DNA from: CAVYXK01 sp963708245
GTDB taxonomy: Bacteria; Pseudomonadota; Alphaproteobacteria; Acetobacterales; Acetobacteraceae
Assembly: GCA_963708245.1 (NCBI GenBank)
Contig: OY970201.1
Location: forward strand, 7,874,001 to 7,938,000
Reading direction: 5' to 3'
Length of the DNA stretch: 64,000 nucleotides
The notes under the pieces are model-generated. The model ran no database searches, was not told the DNA's origin, and worked only from the letters and a program-made list of their open reading frames with translations. The translations under genes were made by a program, and so were the position numbers. Shown here in pieces: positions 27,184 through 36,157 of the stretch (positions are counted from its first letter, which is position 1; every line of letters begins with the position of its first letter).

Positions 27184-28557
27184 GTGCGGCGGAAGTCTCC
27201 GGCGGTCGTAAACATGTCCGCAGTGCTCCTCGGCACGCTCCTGGTGCCCCTCGACTCCGCTGTTAACGTCGATTTCCCTTGGATCACCGCACAGTTCCGG
27301 CTGCCGATCCCCGAGATCCAATGGTTGGTGATCAGCTATACGCTGAGCACTGCCAGCCTGATGCTCCTCGCAGGGCGCGTTGCCGACATGCTGGGCTATC
27401 GGCGGGTTTTTCTCGCCGGCTGCGTCTGGAGCGCGGCCGCCTTCGTGCTGTGCGGGATCGCCCCCACCTATGGCTGGCTGCTGGCGGCCCGAGCGATGCA
27501 GGGCGCTGGAGCGGGACTTATCCTGAGCTCCGGACCGGCGCTGATCACTGGCTTCTATGCTGATGCCGAGCGTGCCCGCGCGCTCGGCATCTACGCCGCG
27601 GCGCTCGGGCTCGGTGGCGCCGCAGGCCCGCTGCTCGGCGCAGTGCTGATCGCGCGGTTCGGCTGGAGCGCCGTGTTCTGGTTCCGCGCGCCGATGAGCG
27701 GCATTGCCTTCTTGCTCGGGCTCGCGTTGCCGCGCGCCGCCGCACCTGCTGCGCACGAGCGCTTCGATCTGCCCGGCGCCGTCCTGCTGGTGGTTGCGAC
27801 CTGCGCTGCATTGCTTGCGCTGAACCAGGTGCGGCATGCGATCGTATTTGCGACGCTGGGCATCGTGACGATTCTTGCGAGTTGGGGCTTCGTCCAGCAG
27901 GAACGCCGTTTTCCGCAACCGATCATCGATGTCCGGTTGTTCCGCGACCGCGGCTTCGCGACGGCAAACGTGGCAAATGTGCTGATCAACCTCGCCGGGT
28001 TCGCGGTGTTGCTGCTGGTACCGTTTCAGCTCGCCCGATTCCCGAGACTCCCGGTTGCAGGTGCCGGGCTGCTGCTGGCGGCATCACCCGCTGGGCTCAT
28101 GCTCTCGGCGCTGCTAGCCGGTCGCATGGCGAGGCGCCTGTCGCCGCACCGGCTGATGCTGTTGGGCGCGGTGGTGGCATCGGCGGGACTGCTGGGGGTG
28201 GCCTGTTTTGCCGAAAACCTGGATCCGCTTGCCCTGGCGGCACTCGTCCAAGGGGCGGGGCAGGGGCTGTTCCAGGTCGCTTATCTGGACCTTGTCACCG
28301 GCGCGATACCGCTACGCGACCGCGGTGTGGCGGGAGGTCTGGCGATGCTCACCCGCACGCTGGGCTTGGTCGGCGGAGCTACTCTGTTGATGCTGGTGTT
28401 CGAGACGGCGGAGCTTACAGCCGCGCGGCACGGAGCGGGGGCGCCCGCGGCCTTCCTGGTCGGCTTTCGCGCCGCGCTTTGCAGTGCCGCGGTTATCGCG
28501 GCGGTGGTGGCCGCGGCCGGTTCGCTCAGGTTTCCGGGCCGCGTACGAAGCACATGA
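27184..28557 (+). CDS. MFS transporter, DHA2-like multidrug efflux family
   Basis: 457 residues with about 12-14 hydrophobic helices. The first loop has LVPLDSAVNVDFPWITAQF (motif D1-like), IQWLVISYTLS and the loop 2-3 motif A (GRVADMLGYRRVF), then GAGAGLILSSGPALI as motif C for drug:proton antiport. Substrate cannot be told from sequence. GTG at 27184 is the longest start; the ATG at 27214 is an alternative that begins directly at the first helix. The final 32 nt overlap the convergent small secreted-protein gene. Confidence 0.8.
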   Translation: MRRKSPAVVNMSAVLLGTLLVPLDSAVNVDFPWITAQFRLPIPEIQWLVISYTLSTASLMLLAGRVADMLGYRRVFLAGCVWSAAAFVLCGIAPTYGWLLAARAMQGAGAGLILSSGPALITGFYADAERARALGIYAAALGLGGAAGPLLGAVLIARFGWSAVFWFRAPMSGIAFLLGLALPRAAAPAAHERFDLPGAVLLVVATCAALLALNQVRHAIVFATLGIVTILASWGFVQQERRFPQPIIDVRLFRDRGFATANVANVLINLAGFAVLLLVPFQLARFPRLPVAGAGLLLAASPAGLMLSALLAGRMARRLSPHRLMLLGAVVASAGLLGVACFAENLDPLALAALVQGAGQGLFQVAYLDLVTGAIPLRDRGVAGGLAMLTRTLGLVGGATLLMLVFETAELTAARHGAGAPAAFLVGFRAALCSAAVIAAVVAAAGSLRFPGRVRST

Positions 28558-28858
28558 TGCCGAGTGCCGGTGTCCAGCATACGACGGCGCTGCCGGTCGG
28601 ATTGTCGGAGCGCCGCAGCACGCTGGAGTCCGGCACCCTCTGCCAGACGCCCTGGATCATCGCCTCGTAATGGTCGCCATTGATACGGAAATCGGTGCGC
28701 CGGCAGTCTGCCTCCGAACAGCACGAAATTCCCGTTCCCGGCTGCATCAGGCTATGAAACCATGGCGCCAGGGTGGGATCAGCGTCGGGCGGCGGGTGGC
28801 CAAATGCGGCGCCCGCCAAAGAGACGAAGAGAGTGGCCCCAAGCAGCGTGCGGATCAT
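28526..28858 (-). CDS. Small secreted cysteine-containing hypothetical protein
   Basis: 110 residues. Residues 1-20 form a signal peptide (MIRTLLGATLFVSLAGAAFG, cleavage before HPPPDADP). The mature part has four cysteines in SCCSEADCRRTDFRI and VCWTPALGIMCF and conserved Trp residues (LAPWFHSLMQPGTG, VWQRVPDSS), consistent with a disulphide-bonded periplasmic protein. Similar short proteins occur in many Alphaproteobacteria without known role. The gene converges on the MFS gene with a 32-bp overlap of coding ends. Confidence 0.7.
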   Translation of the reverse strand: MIRTLLGATLFVSLAGAAFGHPPPDADPTLAPWFHSLMQPGTGISCCSEADCRRTDFRINGDHYEAMIQGVWQRVPDSSVLRRSDNPTGSAVVCWTPALGIMCFVRGPET

Positions 28859-29050
28859 GCAGAGCTCCAGGCAAGGATATTAGGGAAAATGGTTCTGCCT
28901 GATTGCCGCTCAAGAATGTCTGCACATCTGTTTGAGACCAGAGTTCAGCGTTCCCACGGAACCGTCTCGCCCCCTTCACCTTCGGGCAACCCGGCAAGAT
29001 TTTTATATTGCTATCAGAATGTCAACAGAGGCGGGAAGTGGGATTGGTAA

Positions 29051-32000
29051 TCAGGCGGCCTCTGCTTGGTCAGCGATGCGGGCGAGGCTGGCCAGCAGGT
29101 CGCGCGCGGTCCGCAGGCGCGCGCCGAGGTCCATCTCCCGCACGATGGTGAGCTTGTGGTCCGGCCGCAGCCGCACCAGCCCGCCCTTGCTCGCCAGCCA
29201 TCCGACCAAACCCGCGGGATTGCGGAAGGCGTTGTGACGGAACGTGACCAGCATCCCCTTCGGTCCGGCCTCCAGCCGCTCCACCCCGGCCTCGCGGCAG
29301 GCACGCTTGAGCGAAACGACGTCCAGCAGGTTTTCGACTTCCTCGGGCAGCTTGCCGAAGCGATCGACGAGTTCCGCCGCCATCGCCTCGGTCTCGGCAT
29401 CCGAGCCGAGGGCGCCGATTCGCCGGTACAGCCCGAGGCGCACCGGCAGGTCCTTCACGTAGCTCTCGGGGATCAGCACCGGCAGGCCAAGGGTTATGTT
29501 CGGTGTCCAGTCGCGGTCCTGGGCGTCCCGGCGCCCTTCGCCCGACCGCAGCTCGGCGACTGCGTCCTCCAGCATCTGCTGGTAAAGCTCGATGCCGACT
29601 TCGCGGATATGGCCGGACTGCTCGTCGCCCAGCAGGTTGCCGGCGCCGCGAATATCCAGGTCGTGCGAGGCGAGGGTGAATCCGGCGCCCAGGCTGTCCA
29701 GCGTCTGCATCACCGTCAGCCGCTTCTCGGCCGCGACCGATAGCCGGTGGTTCTGCGGCCAGGTGAGATAGGCGTAGCCGCGTTGCTTGCCGCGCCCGAC
29801 CCGACCGCGGAGCTGATAGAGCTGGCCGAGACCGAACATGTCGGCACGGTGGATCACCAGCGTGTTGACCGAGGGCATGTCGAGCCCGCTCTCGACGATG
29901 TTGGTCGAGAGCAGGATGTCGTGCTTGCCGTCGCTGAATTCGGTCATGACCCGCTCGAGCTGGGTCGGCGGCAGGCGGCCATGGGCCTGGGCGGTGCGGG
30001 CCTCGGGCACGATCTCGGCCAATCGCTCGGCCATCCGCGGCAGGTCCTCGATGCGCGGGACGACGCAGAAGATCTGGCCGCCGCGGAAGCGCTCGCGCTG
30101 GATCGCCTCGCGTACCACCACGCTGTCGAAGGGCATAATGAAGGTGCGTACCGCCAGCCGGTCAATCGGCGGGGTGGCAATCAGGCTCATTTCCCGCACC
30201 CCGCTGAGGGCGAGCTGCAGCGTGCGGGGGATAGGCGTGGCGGTGAGCGTCAGCACGTGCACGTCCGCCTTGAGCTGCTTCAATCGCTCCTTGTGGGCGA
30301 CGCCGAAATGCTGCTCCTCGTCGACGACCAGCAGGCCGAGTTCCGCGAACTGGATGGACTTGGCGAGCAACGCGTGGGTGCCGATGACGATGCTGACCGA
30401 GCCGTCGGCAATGCCTTGGCGGACTTCGGCCGCCTCCTTGGCCGGGACCATGCGGGAGAGCTGGGCCACGCGCACCGGCAGCCCGGCAAAGCGCTCAGTG
30501 AAGGTGCGATAGTGCTGGCGGGCGAGCAGCGTCGTCGGGACGACCACCGCGACCTGGGCGCCCGACATGGCGACGGCGAAGGCGGCCCGGAGCGCGACCT
30601 CGGTTTTGCCGAAGCCCACATCACCGCAGATCAGGCGGTCCATCGGCCGGCCGGAGGCAAGGTCCTCCAGCACATCGGCGATCGCGCGGCTCTGGTCCTC
30701 GGTCTCGGCGAAGGGGAAGCGGGCGCAGAACTCGTCCCAGCTCCCTTCCGGGGGGGCTACCGTCGCGGCATCGCGGATCCGACGCTCGGCGGCGACGCGG
30801 ATCAACTCGGCGGCCATATCGCGGATGCGGCTCTTCATCCGCGCCTTGCGGGTCTGCCAGCCGGCGCCACCGAGTTTGTCGAGGGCCACGCCCTGGGCGT
30901 CGCTGCCGAAGCGCGAGAGCACCTCGATGTTCTCGACCGGCAGGAAGAGCTTCTCGTTCCCCTCGTAGATCAGGCGCAGGCAGTCGTGAGGGGCGCCCGA
31001 GACGGTGAGCGTCGCGAGCCCGTCGTAGCGGCCGATGCCGTATTCCTGGTGCACGACGAGATCGCCCTCGGCGATCTCGGTGGCCTCGGCGATGAACTGG
31101 TCGGCGCGTTTGCGTCGGCGCGTCGGGTGGCTGATGCGCTCGCCGAGAAGGTCCTGCTCGCCCACAAGGGCCAGCCGCTCGGCACCGAGGGTGCCGACGA
31201 ACCCGCGCTCGACCCCCAGGACGATCAGCGAGATCGAGCCGGCGGGCTTGCGGTGGACAGCGTCCCAGGTGTCCTCCTGGGCGAAATTCGTGAAGCCGTG
31301 CTCGCGCAGCAGGTTGGTCAGCCGCTCGCGCGAGCCGCGGGTCCAGGCGGCGAGCGCGATGCGACGGCCTTCATCGGCCCAGCGCACGACCTGGGTTTTG
31401 AGCTGGTCGAACGCGTTGATTCCCGACGGAGCGGCACCGGCGGCCTGCACGAAGATCGGCCCGGGGCGGCCGCCACCGGATATGCCGGGCACCCCCTCGG
31501 GTTGGGCGAACGGGCTGAAGGCGAGTAGCGGGCCACCGGCCAGCATCGCATCCCATTCGGCACGATCGAGATAGAGCTGCTCTGGGGGTAACGGTCGGTA
31601 CGGCACTTCGCCGTCGCGAGTTGGGCGGTGACGCGCATCGTAATGATCGGCGATCATCTCGAGCCGGGCCGCGAGCACATCCTCGGCCTGGTAGTCGAGG
31701 CTAACGGACGTTTGCGCGCCGTCGGCACCGAGATAATCGAGCAGGGTCTCCATGCCGGTGTGGAACAGCGGGGTCCAGTGCTCCATGCCGGGATGGCGGC
31801 GGCCCTCGGAAACCGAGAGATAGATTGGGTCTTCGGCGGCCGGCTGGCCGAACAATTCGCGCCAGCCGGTGCGGAAGCGGGCGATGGCGGCCTTGTCGAG
31901 CGGCACCTCGGAGATCGGGCGCAGCACGATCCGGCCGCGTTTCTGCTCGCTGCGCTGGGTTGCGGGATCGAAGGTGCGGATCGTCTCTATCGTGTCGCCG

Positions 32001-32524
32001 AACAGGTCGAGGCGGACCGGATCGAGCTCACCGGCGGGGAAGATGTCGATGATGCCGCCGCGCATCGCGTATTCGCCAGGCTCCATTACGGTGCCGGCGC
32101 GGCCGTAGCCGGTGGCTTCGAGGAAGCGGGCGAGCTTTTCGGGGTGGATGTCGCCGCCCGGCTTCAGCTCCATGCTTGCGCCGGCAAAAGCGGCGCGGGG
32201 CGGCGTGCGCTGGACCAGCGCGTTGACGGTGGTCAGCACGATGCGCGGGCGGTCGGGACGTTCGAGCAGCCGTCCGAGGGTGGCGATCCGTTCCGAAACG
32301 AGCGCCGGGTTGGGCGAGACGCGGTCGTAGGGAAGGCAGTCCCAGGCGGGGAAGCGCAGGATTTCTGCCTCGGGCGCAATGAAGGCGAGCGCCTCGGCAA
32401 GCCTAGCCATGCGCGCGTCGTCGCGGGCGACGTGCAGCACGGACCCGGGGAACTCCGCACGACGGCGAGCGAGCAGGAAGGCGTCCCAACCCTCCGGAGC
32501 GCCGTACACGATCGAGGCGGTCAC
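29051..32524 (-). CDS. mfd: Transcription-repair coupling factor
   Basis: 1157-residue Mfd, which displaces stalled RNA polymerase and recruits UvrA. The N-terminal UvrB-like module (QRTPPRAAFAGASMELKPG, MRGGIIDIFPAGE) is followed by the RNAP-interacting domain (GDLVVHQEYGIGRYDGL), the translocase with Walker A GDVGFGKTEVALRAA and the DEEQHFGV box, GRVGRGKQRGYAYL, and the C-terminal TRCF domain. Length is normal. The GTG at 32524 overlaps the sdhE stop (GTGA); the frame continues 25 codons upstream inside sdhE, which I regard as untranslated here. Confidence 0.96.
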   Translation of the reverse strand: MTASIVYGAPEGWDAFLLARRRAEFPGSVLHVARDDARMARLAEALAFIAPEAEILRFPAWDCLPYDRVSPNPALVSERIATLGRLLERPDRPRIVLTTVNALVQRTPPRAAFAGASMELKPGGDIHPEKLARFLEATGYGRAGTVMEPGEYAMRGGIIDIFPAGELDPVRLDLFGDTIETIRTFDPATQRSEQKRGRIVLRPISEVPLDKAAIARFRTGWRELFGQPAAEDPIYLSVSEGRRHPGMEHWTPLFHTGMETLLDYLGADGAQTSVSLDYQAEDVLAARLEMIADHYDARHRPTRDGEVPYRPLPPEQLYLDRAEWDAMLAGGPLLAFSPFAQPEGVPGISGGGRPGPIFVQAAGAAPSGINAFDQLKTQVVRWADEGRRIALAAWTRGSRERLTNLLREHGFTNFAQEDTWDAVHRKPAGSISLIVLGVERGFVGTLGAERLALVGEQDLLGERISHPTRRRKRADQFIAEATEIAEGDLVVHQEYGIGRYDGLATLTVSGAPHDCLRLIYEGNEKLFLPVENIEVLSRFGSDAQGVALDKLGGAGWQTRKARMKSRIRDMAAELIRVAAERRIRDAATVAPPEGSWDEFCARFPFAETEDQSRAIADVLEDLASGRPMDRLICGDVGFGKTEVALRAAFAVAMSGAQVAVVVPTTLLARQHYRTFTERFAGLPVRVAQLSRMVPAKEAAEVRQGIADGSVSIVIGTHALLAKSIQFAELGLLVVDEEQHFGVAHKERLKQLKADVHVLTLTATPIPRTLQLALSGVREMSLIATPPIDRLAVRTFIMPFDSVVVREAIQRERFRGGQIFCVVPRIEDLPRMAERLAEIVPEARTAQAHGRLPPTQLERVMTEFSDGKHDILLSTNIVESGLDMPSVNTLVIHRADMFGLGQLYQLRGRVGRGKQRGYAYLTWPQNHRLSVAAEKRLTVMQTLDSLGAGFTLASHDLDIRGAGNLLGDEQSGHIREVGIELYQQMLEDAVAELRSGEGRRDAQDRDWTPNITLGLPVLIPESYVKDLPVRLGLYRRIGALGSDAETEAMAAELVDRFGKLPEEVENLLDVVSLKRACREAGVERLEAGPKGMLVTFRHNAFRNPAGLVGWLASKGGLVRLRPDHKLTIVREMDLGARLRTARDLLASLARIADQAEAA

Positions 32525-32790
32525 GCGAGGGTGTCCCTGATCTGGCGCAGCATCGGAGTGTCCACCTCCGGCGGGACGGGACGGCGGCCGGTGAGCCAAT
32601 CGGCAAGATCGGTTTCCGGCAATTCCAGCAGCTCTTCCAGCGACTCGATCTCTGTCTGCGAGAGGAGGGCGATGCGGCGGGAGACGAATCCTCCGATCAG
32701 AAGGTCGTTCTCTTTCGTGCCGCGATGTGTAGCGCGGTACAGCAATCTTCGGCGGCGCCGATCAAGGGCGTCCTGTCCTGGTTCGCTCAT
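32521..32790 (-). CDS. sdhE: FAD assembly factor SdhE
   Basis: 89-residue soluble chaperone that helps covalent flavinylation of succinate dehydrogenase. The defining RGxxE motif is in ATHRGTKENDLLIGGF. LEELLELPETDLADWLTGRRPVP and the helical C-terminus match the family (DUF339). Length is standard. Its stop overlaps the mfd GTG, and its start lies 33 bp from the divergent recG start. The recG / sdhE / mfd block is conserved in alphaproteobacterial genomes. Confidence 0.93.
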   Translation of the reverse strand: MSEPGQDALDRRRRRLLYRATHRGTKENDLLIGGFVSRRIALLSQTEIESLEELLELPETDLADWLTGRRPVPPEVDTPMLRQIRDTLA

Positions 32791-32823
32791 TGGCGTGCTG
32801 GCATATAGCCACGCGTCAACCCC

Positions 32824-34887
32824 GTGTCAGCCGTGCAGCACGACGCCCTGGCTCCGCTTTTCGCGCCTTTGACCACGCTGCGCGGCATAGGTCCGGCGCT
32901 GGCGGGGCTGATCACGCGCGCCGCCGGCGGGGAGCGAGTGCTGGATCTTTTGTTTCATCTGCCCGAATCGTATCTGGACCGGCGTGCCCGGCCGACCATA
33001 GCGACGGCGCGCCCGGGCCAGGTGGCGACCCTGGAGGTGGAAGTAATCCGCCACGAGCCGCCGACCAACGAGCGCCAGCCCTGGCGGGTAGTGGTGTTCG
33101 ACGGCACCGGCTTTGCCGAGCTGGTGTTCTTCAAGCGCTCGCGCGAGGGACAGATGCCGCCGGGCGCGCGGCTGCTGGTCTCCGGACGGCTGGAGCGGTT
33201 CGGCGACCGGCTGACGATGCCGCACCCAGATCACGTGGTATCCGCTGATCGGCCCGAGAGGCTACCAACCATTGAGCCGGTTTGGCCGCTGACCGCCGGG
33301 CTGTGGCCGCGACAGGTGGCGGCGGCGATGGCGCAGGCGCTGGAGCGGTTGCCCGAGCTGCCCGAGTGGCAGGACGCGGCGCTGCTGCGGCGCGAGCACT
33401 GGCCAGGCTTCGCCGCCGCGCTGCGCGCGCTGCAAGCCCCCGCCGAGATACCGGACGAGCGGGCGCGGGCGCGGTTGGCTTACGACGAGCTGCTGGCCGG
33501 GCAGGTCGCGGTGCACGTGGTGCGCGGGCGGGTCCGGGCCCGGCCGGGGCGGGCGTTAGCCGGCGACGGCACGTTGCGGGCGCGCGCGCTGGCTCGGTTC
33601 GGACACGCGCCGACGCCGTCGCAGCTTGCGGCGCTGGCGGAGATCGACGTGGACCTGGCCTCGCCGCGGCGCATGCTGCGGCTGCTGCAGGGCGATGTGG
33701 GCTCGGGCAAGACGCTGATCGCGGTGCTGACCATGCTGCGCGCAGTGGAGGCTGGGGCGCAGGCAGCGTTAATGGCGCCCACGGAAGTGCTGGCGAAGCA
33801 GCATCATCGCACCCTCTCCCGGCTGTCGCCGGAGCCGGTGGCGCTGCTGACCGGTGGGGTGAAAGGGCGGGCACGCGGCAGGCTGTTGCGCGGACTGGCG
33901 GACGGCTCGGTGCGGATGGTGGTCGGCACGCACGCGCTGTTCCAAGAGAGCGTGGCGTTCCGTGATCTGGCAGTGGCGGTGATCGACGAGCAGCACCGCT
34001 TCGGCGTGACCCAGCGCCTGCTGCTGGGGGAGAAGGGGGCGGAGACGGATGTGCTGGTGATGACCGCAACTCCGATCCCTCGCACACTTCTACTAACGCA
34101 GTGGGGCGAGATGGACGTCAGCCGGCTGACCGAGAAGCCGGCCGGGCGCAGGGCTGTGCGCACGACGCTGCACTCGCTGGCGACGTTGCAGGAGCTGTTG
34201 GATGCACTGGCCCGAAAGCTCGAGGAAGGGGCGCAGATCTATTGGGTGTGCCCGATCGTGGCCGAGAGCCAGGCGCTGGACGTAGCGGCGGCGGAGGCGC
34301 GGTTTGCTGACCTGCGAGGGCGGTTCGGAGAGAGTGTCGGGCTGGCGCACGGGCAGTTGCCGGCGGAGACGCGGGACGCGGCGCTGGCCGGTTTCGCGGG
34401 CGGGCGGGTGCGGCTGCTGGTCGCGACCACCGTCGTGGAGGTGGGGGTGGACGTGCCGGCGGCCAGCGTGATGGTGATCGAGCACGCCGAGCGGTTCGGG
34501 TTGGCGCAGTTGCACCAGTTGCGCGGACGAGTGGGACGCGGGGCGGAGGCGAGCTTCTGCCTGCTGCTGCACGAGGACGGGCTGGCGGAGACGGCGCGGC
34601 GGCGACTGACGCTGCTGCGGGATACGGATGATGGGTTCGCCATTGCCGATGCGGATTTCCGGCTGCGCGGCGGCGGGGATGTACTGGGGACCAGGCAAGC
34701 GGGGCTGCCTGGGTTCCGGCTGGCTGATCCGGTGGCGCATGAGGGGCTGCTGCATATGGCGCATCAGGACGCGGCGCTGCTGGTAGAGAAGGACCCGGGG
34801 CTTGCTGGCGCGCGTGGGCAGGCAGTGCGTGGGCTGCTGCGAGTGTTCGGCCAGTGGGAGGCGATGCGGACCCTGCTGGCGGGGTGA
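32824..34887 (+). CDS. recG: ATP-dependent DNA helicase RecG
   Basis: 687-residue helicase that regresses stalled forks and processes Holliday junctions. The N-terminal wedge has TLRGIGPALAGLI and LLFHLPESYLDRRARP. The helicase core has LLQGDVGSGKTLIAVL (Walker A), MAPTEVLAKQH, VIDEQHRFGVTQR (DExH), MTATPIPRTL, VEVGVDVP and HQLRGRVGRGAEASFC. The C-terminal TRG-like FRLRGGGDVLGTRQAG is complete. The start is a GTG at 32824 in the narrow divergent gap with sdhE; an alternative start slightly downstream cannot be ruled out. Confidence 0.95.
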   Translation: MSAVQHDALAPLFAPLTTLRGIGPALAGLITRAAGGERVLDLLFHLPESYLDRRARPTIATARPGQVATLEVEVIRHEPPTNERQPWRVVVFDGTGFAELVFFKRSREGQMPPGARLLVSGRLERFGDRLTMPHPDHVVSADRPERLPTIEPVWPLTAGLWPRQVAAAMAQALERLPELPEWQDAALLRREHWPGFAAALRALQAPAEIPDERARARLAYDELLAGQVAVHVVRGRVRARPGRALAGDGTLRARALARFGHAPTPSQLAALAEIDVDLASPRRMLRLLQGDVGSGKTLIAVLTMLRAVEAGAQAALMAPTEVLAKQHHRTLSRLSPEPVALLTGGVKGRARGRLLRGLADGSVRMVVGTHALFQESVAFRDLAVAVIDEQHRFGVTQRLLLGEKGAETDVLVMTATPIPRTLLLTQWGEMDVSRLTEKPAGRRAVRTTLHSLATLQELLDALARKLEEGAQIYWVCPIVAESQALDVAAAEARFADLRGRFGESVGLAHGQLPAETRDAALAGFAGGRVRLLVATTVVEVGVDVPAASVMVIEHAERFGLAQLHQLRGRVGRGAEASFCLLLHEDGLAETARRRLTLLRDTDDGFAIADADFRLRGGGDVLGTRQAGLPGFRLADPVAHEGLLHMAHQDAALLVEKDPGLAGARGQAVRGLLRVFGQWEAMRTLLAG

Positions 34888-35301
34888 CGTCTCGAGCGGC
34901 CGTGCTCGCAGTCGCGCCTGAATTCGATGCGCTGATACAGCGGGTACAGCGGGCGAACACCACCTGGCGGGCATCGGTTGGGAAAAGGGTTGAGGCAGAG
35001 CAGCGCAGAGCACCACAGAGACTCCACGGAGGTCGTCATGTCGCTGGGCAGCGCTGTAGATTAAATCCCTTCGTGGTTCTCCGTGCGATCCTCGGTGGCG
35101 CTCCGTGTGAACCGTGGGAGGCCTCAACTCGTTTCGAGAGATATGTGAACACCATAGCCCGCAAGGGGAGGAGTATTGGTTGTTGTGGATGTAACCGATT
35201 GGTCACGGGTTGCAATGCGCCGCTGCCCGCCGGCGTCGAGGTGGCTGTTAAAGTGAAGCCGTCCCGACGATGCTCACAGAGGCCCGGCAGGAGGAGTACG
35301 C
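34888..35301 (+). other. 414-bp intergenic region with inverted repeat arms
   Basis: No gene supported. Around 35011-35032 (caccacagagactccacgg) and 35068-35112 (ctccgtgcgatcctcggtgg, then a further ctccgtg) there are short CTCCGTG/CACGGAG-type units in inverted orientation, like dispersed repeats of other alphaproteobacterial genomes. The ribosome binding site ggaggag for the next gene is at its end. Confidence 0.45.
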
Positions 35302-36021
35302 GTGACCTGGTCTATCGTTGTCCATGATCCCTCTGGCGGTGGCTTCGCGGTGGTGGTTGCCACCCGCGCCTTTGCGGTCGGCGCGTCCTGTCCCTTCGTG
35401 CGGGCCCGGGTGGGCGCGGTGTCTACCCAGTCGATCACCAACCGCTATCTCGGCCCGGCGGTCTTGGACGGGCTGGCGCGTGGCCTGCCACCGGCGGCGG
35501 CGATCGAGGGCGCCTTGGCCGGCGACGAGGGGCGCGGTCTGCGCCAGGTGCATGTGGTGGATCGGCATGGGCGAACCGCCGCCTGGACCGGGCAGAACTG
35601 CGTCGAATGGTGCGGCAGCCTGGCCGCCAACGGAATCAGCGTGGCCGGAAACATGCTAGCCGGCGAGCACGTAATCGCCGCTACTCTCGAAGACTGGCTT
35701 GCGCATCCGGACCAGGACGTACCGGAACGGCTGATGTCGGCAATGGAGGCCGGGGAGGCAGCCGGAGGCGATCGTCGCGGACGGCAGTCGGCGGCCATGA
35801 AGCTGGTGACCACCGGAGACTTCCCGGATCTCGACCTGCGCGTCGATGACCACCCTGAGCCGCTGGTCGAGCTACGCCGGCTGCTCGAGTTGTGGCGACG
35901 CTATCGGGCGCCGGGGCTGGCCGGCTCGCCGTCGCGGGCCAATCCATCGGGCTTCATTGACATGGATGCGATCGAGGCGGACTGGGCGGCTCGTGGCCTT
36001 GATCTGCGGTTCCGTCGGTAG
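35302..36021 (+). CDS. DUF1028 domain-containing protein
   Basis: 239 residues. The fold is Ntn-hydrolase-like: TWSIVVHDPSGGGFAVVVATRAFAVGASCPFVRARVGAVSTQS is the conserved N-terminus, then NRYLGPAVLDGLARGL and GNMLAGEHVIAATL. The C-terminal third has the conserved RRGRQSAAMKLV and DLDLRVDDHPEPLVELRRLLELW. Substrate is unknown; DUF1028 genes often sit near amino-acid and peptide catabolism. The GTG start has a strong ggaggag 8 nt upstream. It may form a unit with the amino-acid binding protein that follows. Confidence 0.85.
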   Translation: MTWSIVVHDPSGGGFAVVVATRAFAVGASCPFVRARVGAVSTQSITNRYLGPAVLDGLARGLPPAAAIEGALAGDEGRGLRQVHVVDRHGRTAAWTGQNCVEWCGSLAANGISVAGNMLAGEHVIAATLEDWLAHPDQDVPERLMSAMEAGEAAGGDRRGRQSAAMKLVTTGDFPDLDLRVDDHPEPLVELRRLLELWRRYRAPGLAGSPSRANPSGFIDMDAIEADWAARGLDLRFRR

Positions 36022-36157
36022 GGTGCGAAGGCGGCCGACGGATGGATTGGCGCGTGGCGACGCGCCTCGTCCCGGGACTTCCGGGTCGCGCGCTTTCGTG
36101 ACATTGATGCTCCACCCGCGAATGAACTTCGCAAACTGCATCAAGGGAGGATTGACG

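Noticed and set aside
29747..32872. Long plus-strand open frames of 593 and 414 codons opposite mfd
   Set aside because: They are shadows of the mfd and sdhE genes, with no recognisable domain or ribosome binding site.
35846..36157. N-terminal extension of the binding-protein frame
   Set aside because: It overlaps the DUF1028 gene; the signal peptide and a strong ribosome binding site place the start at 36158.
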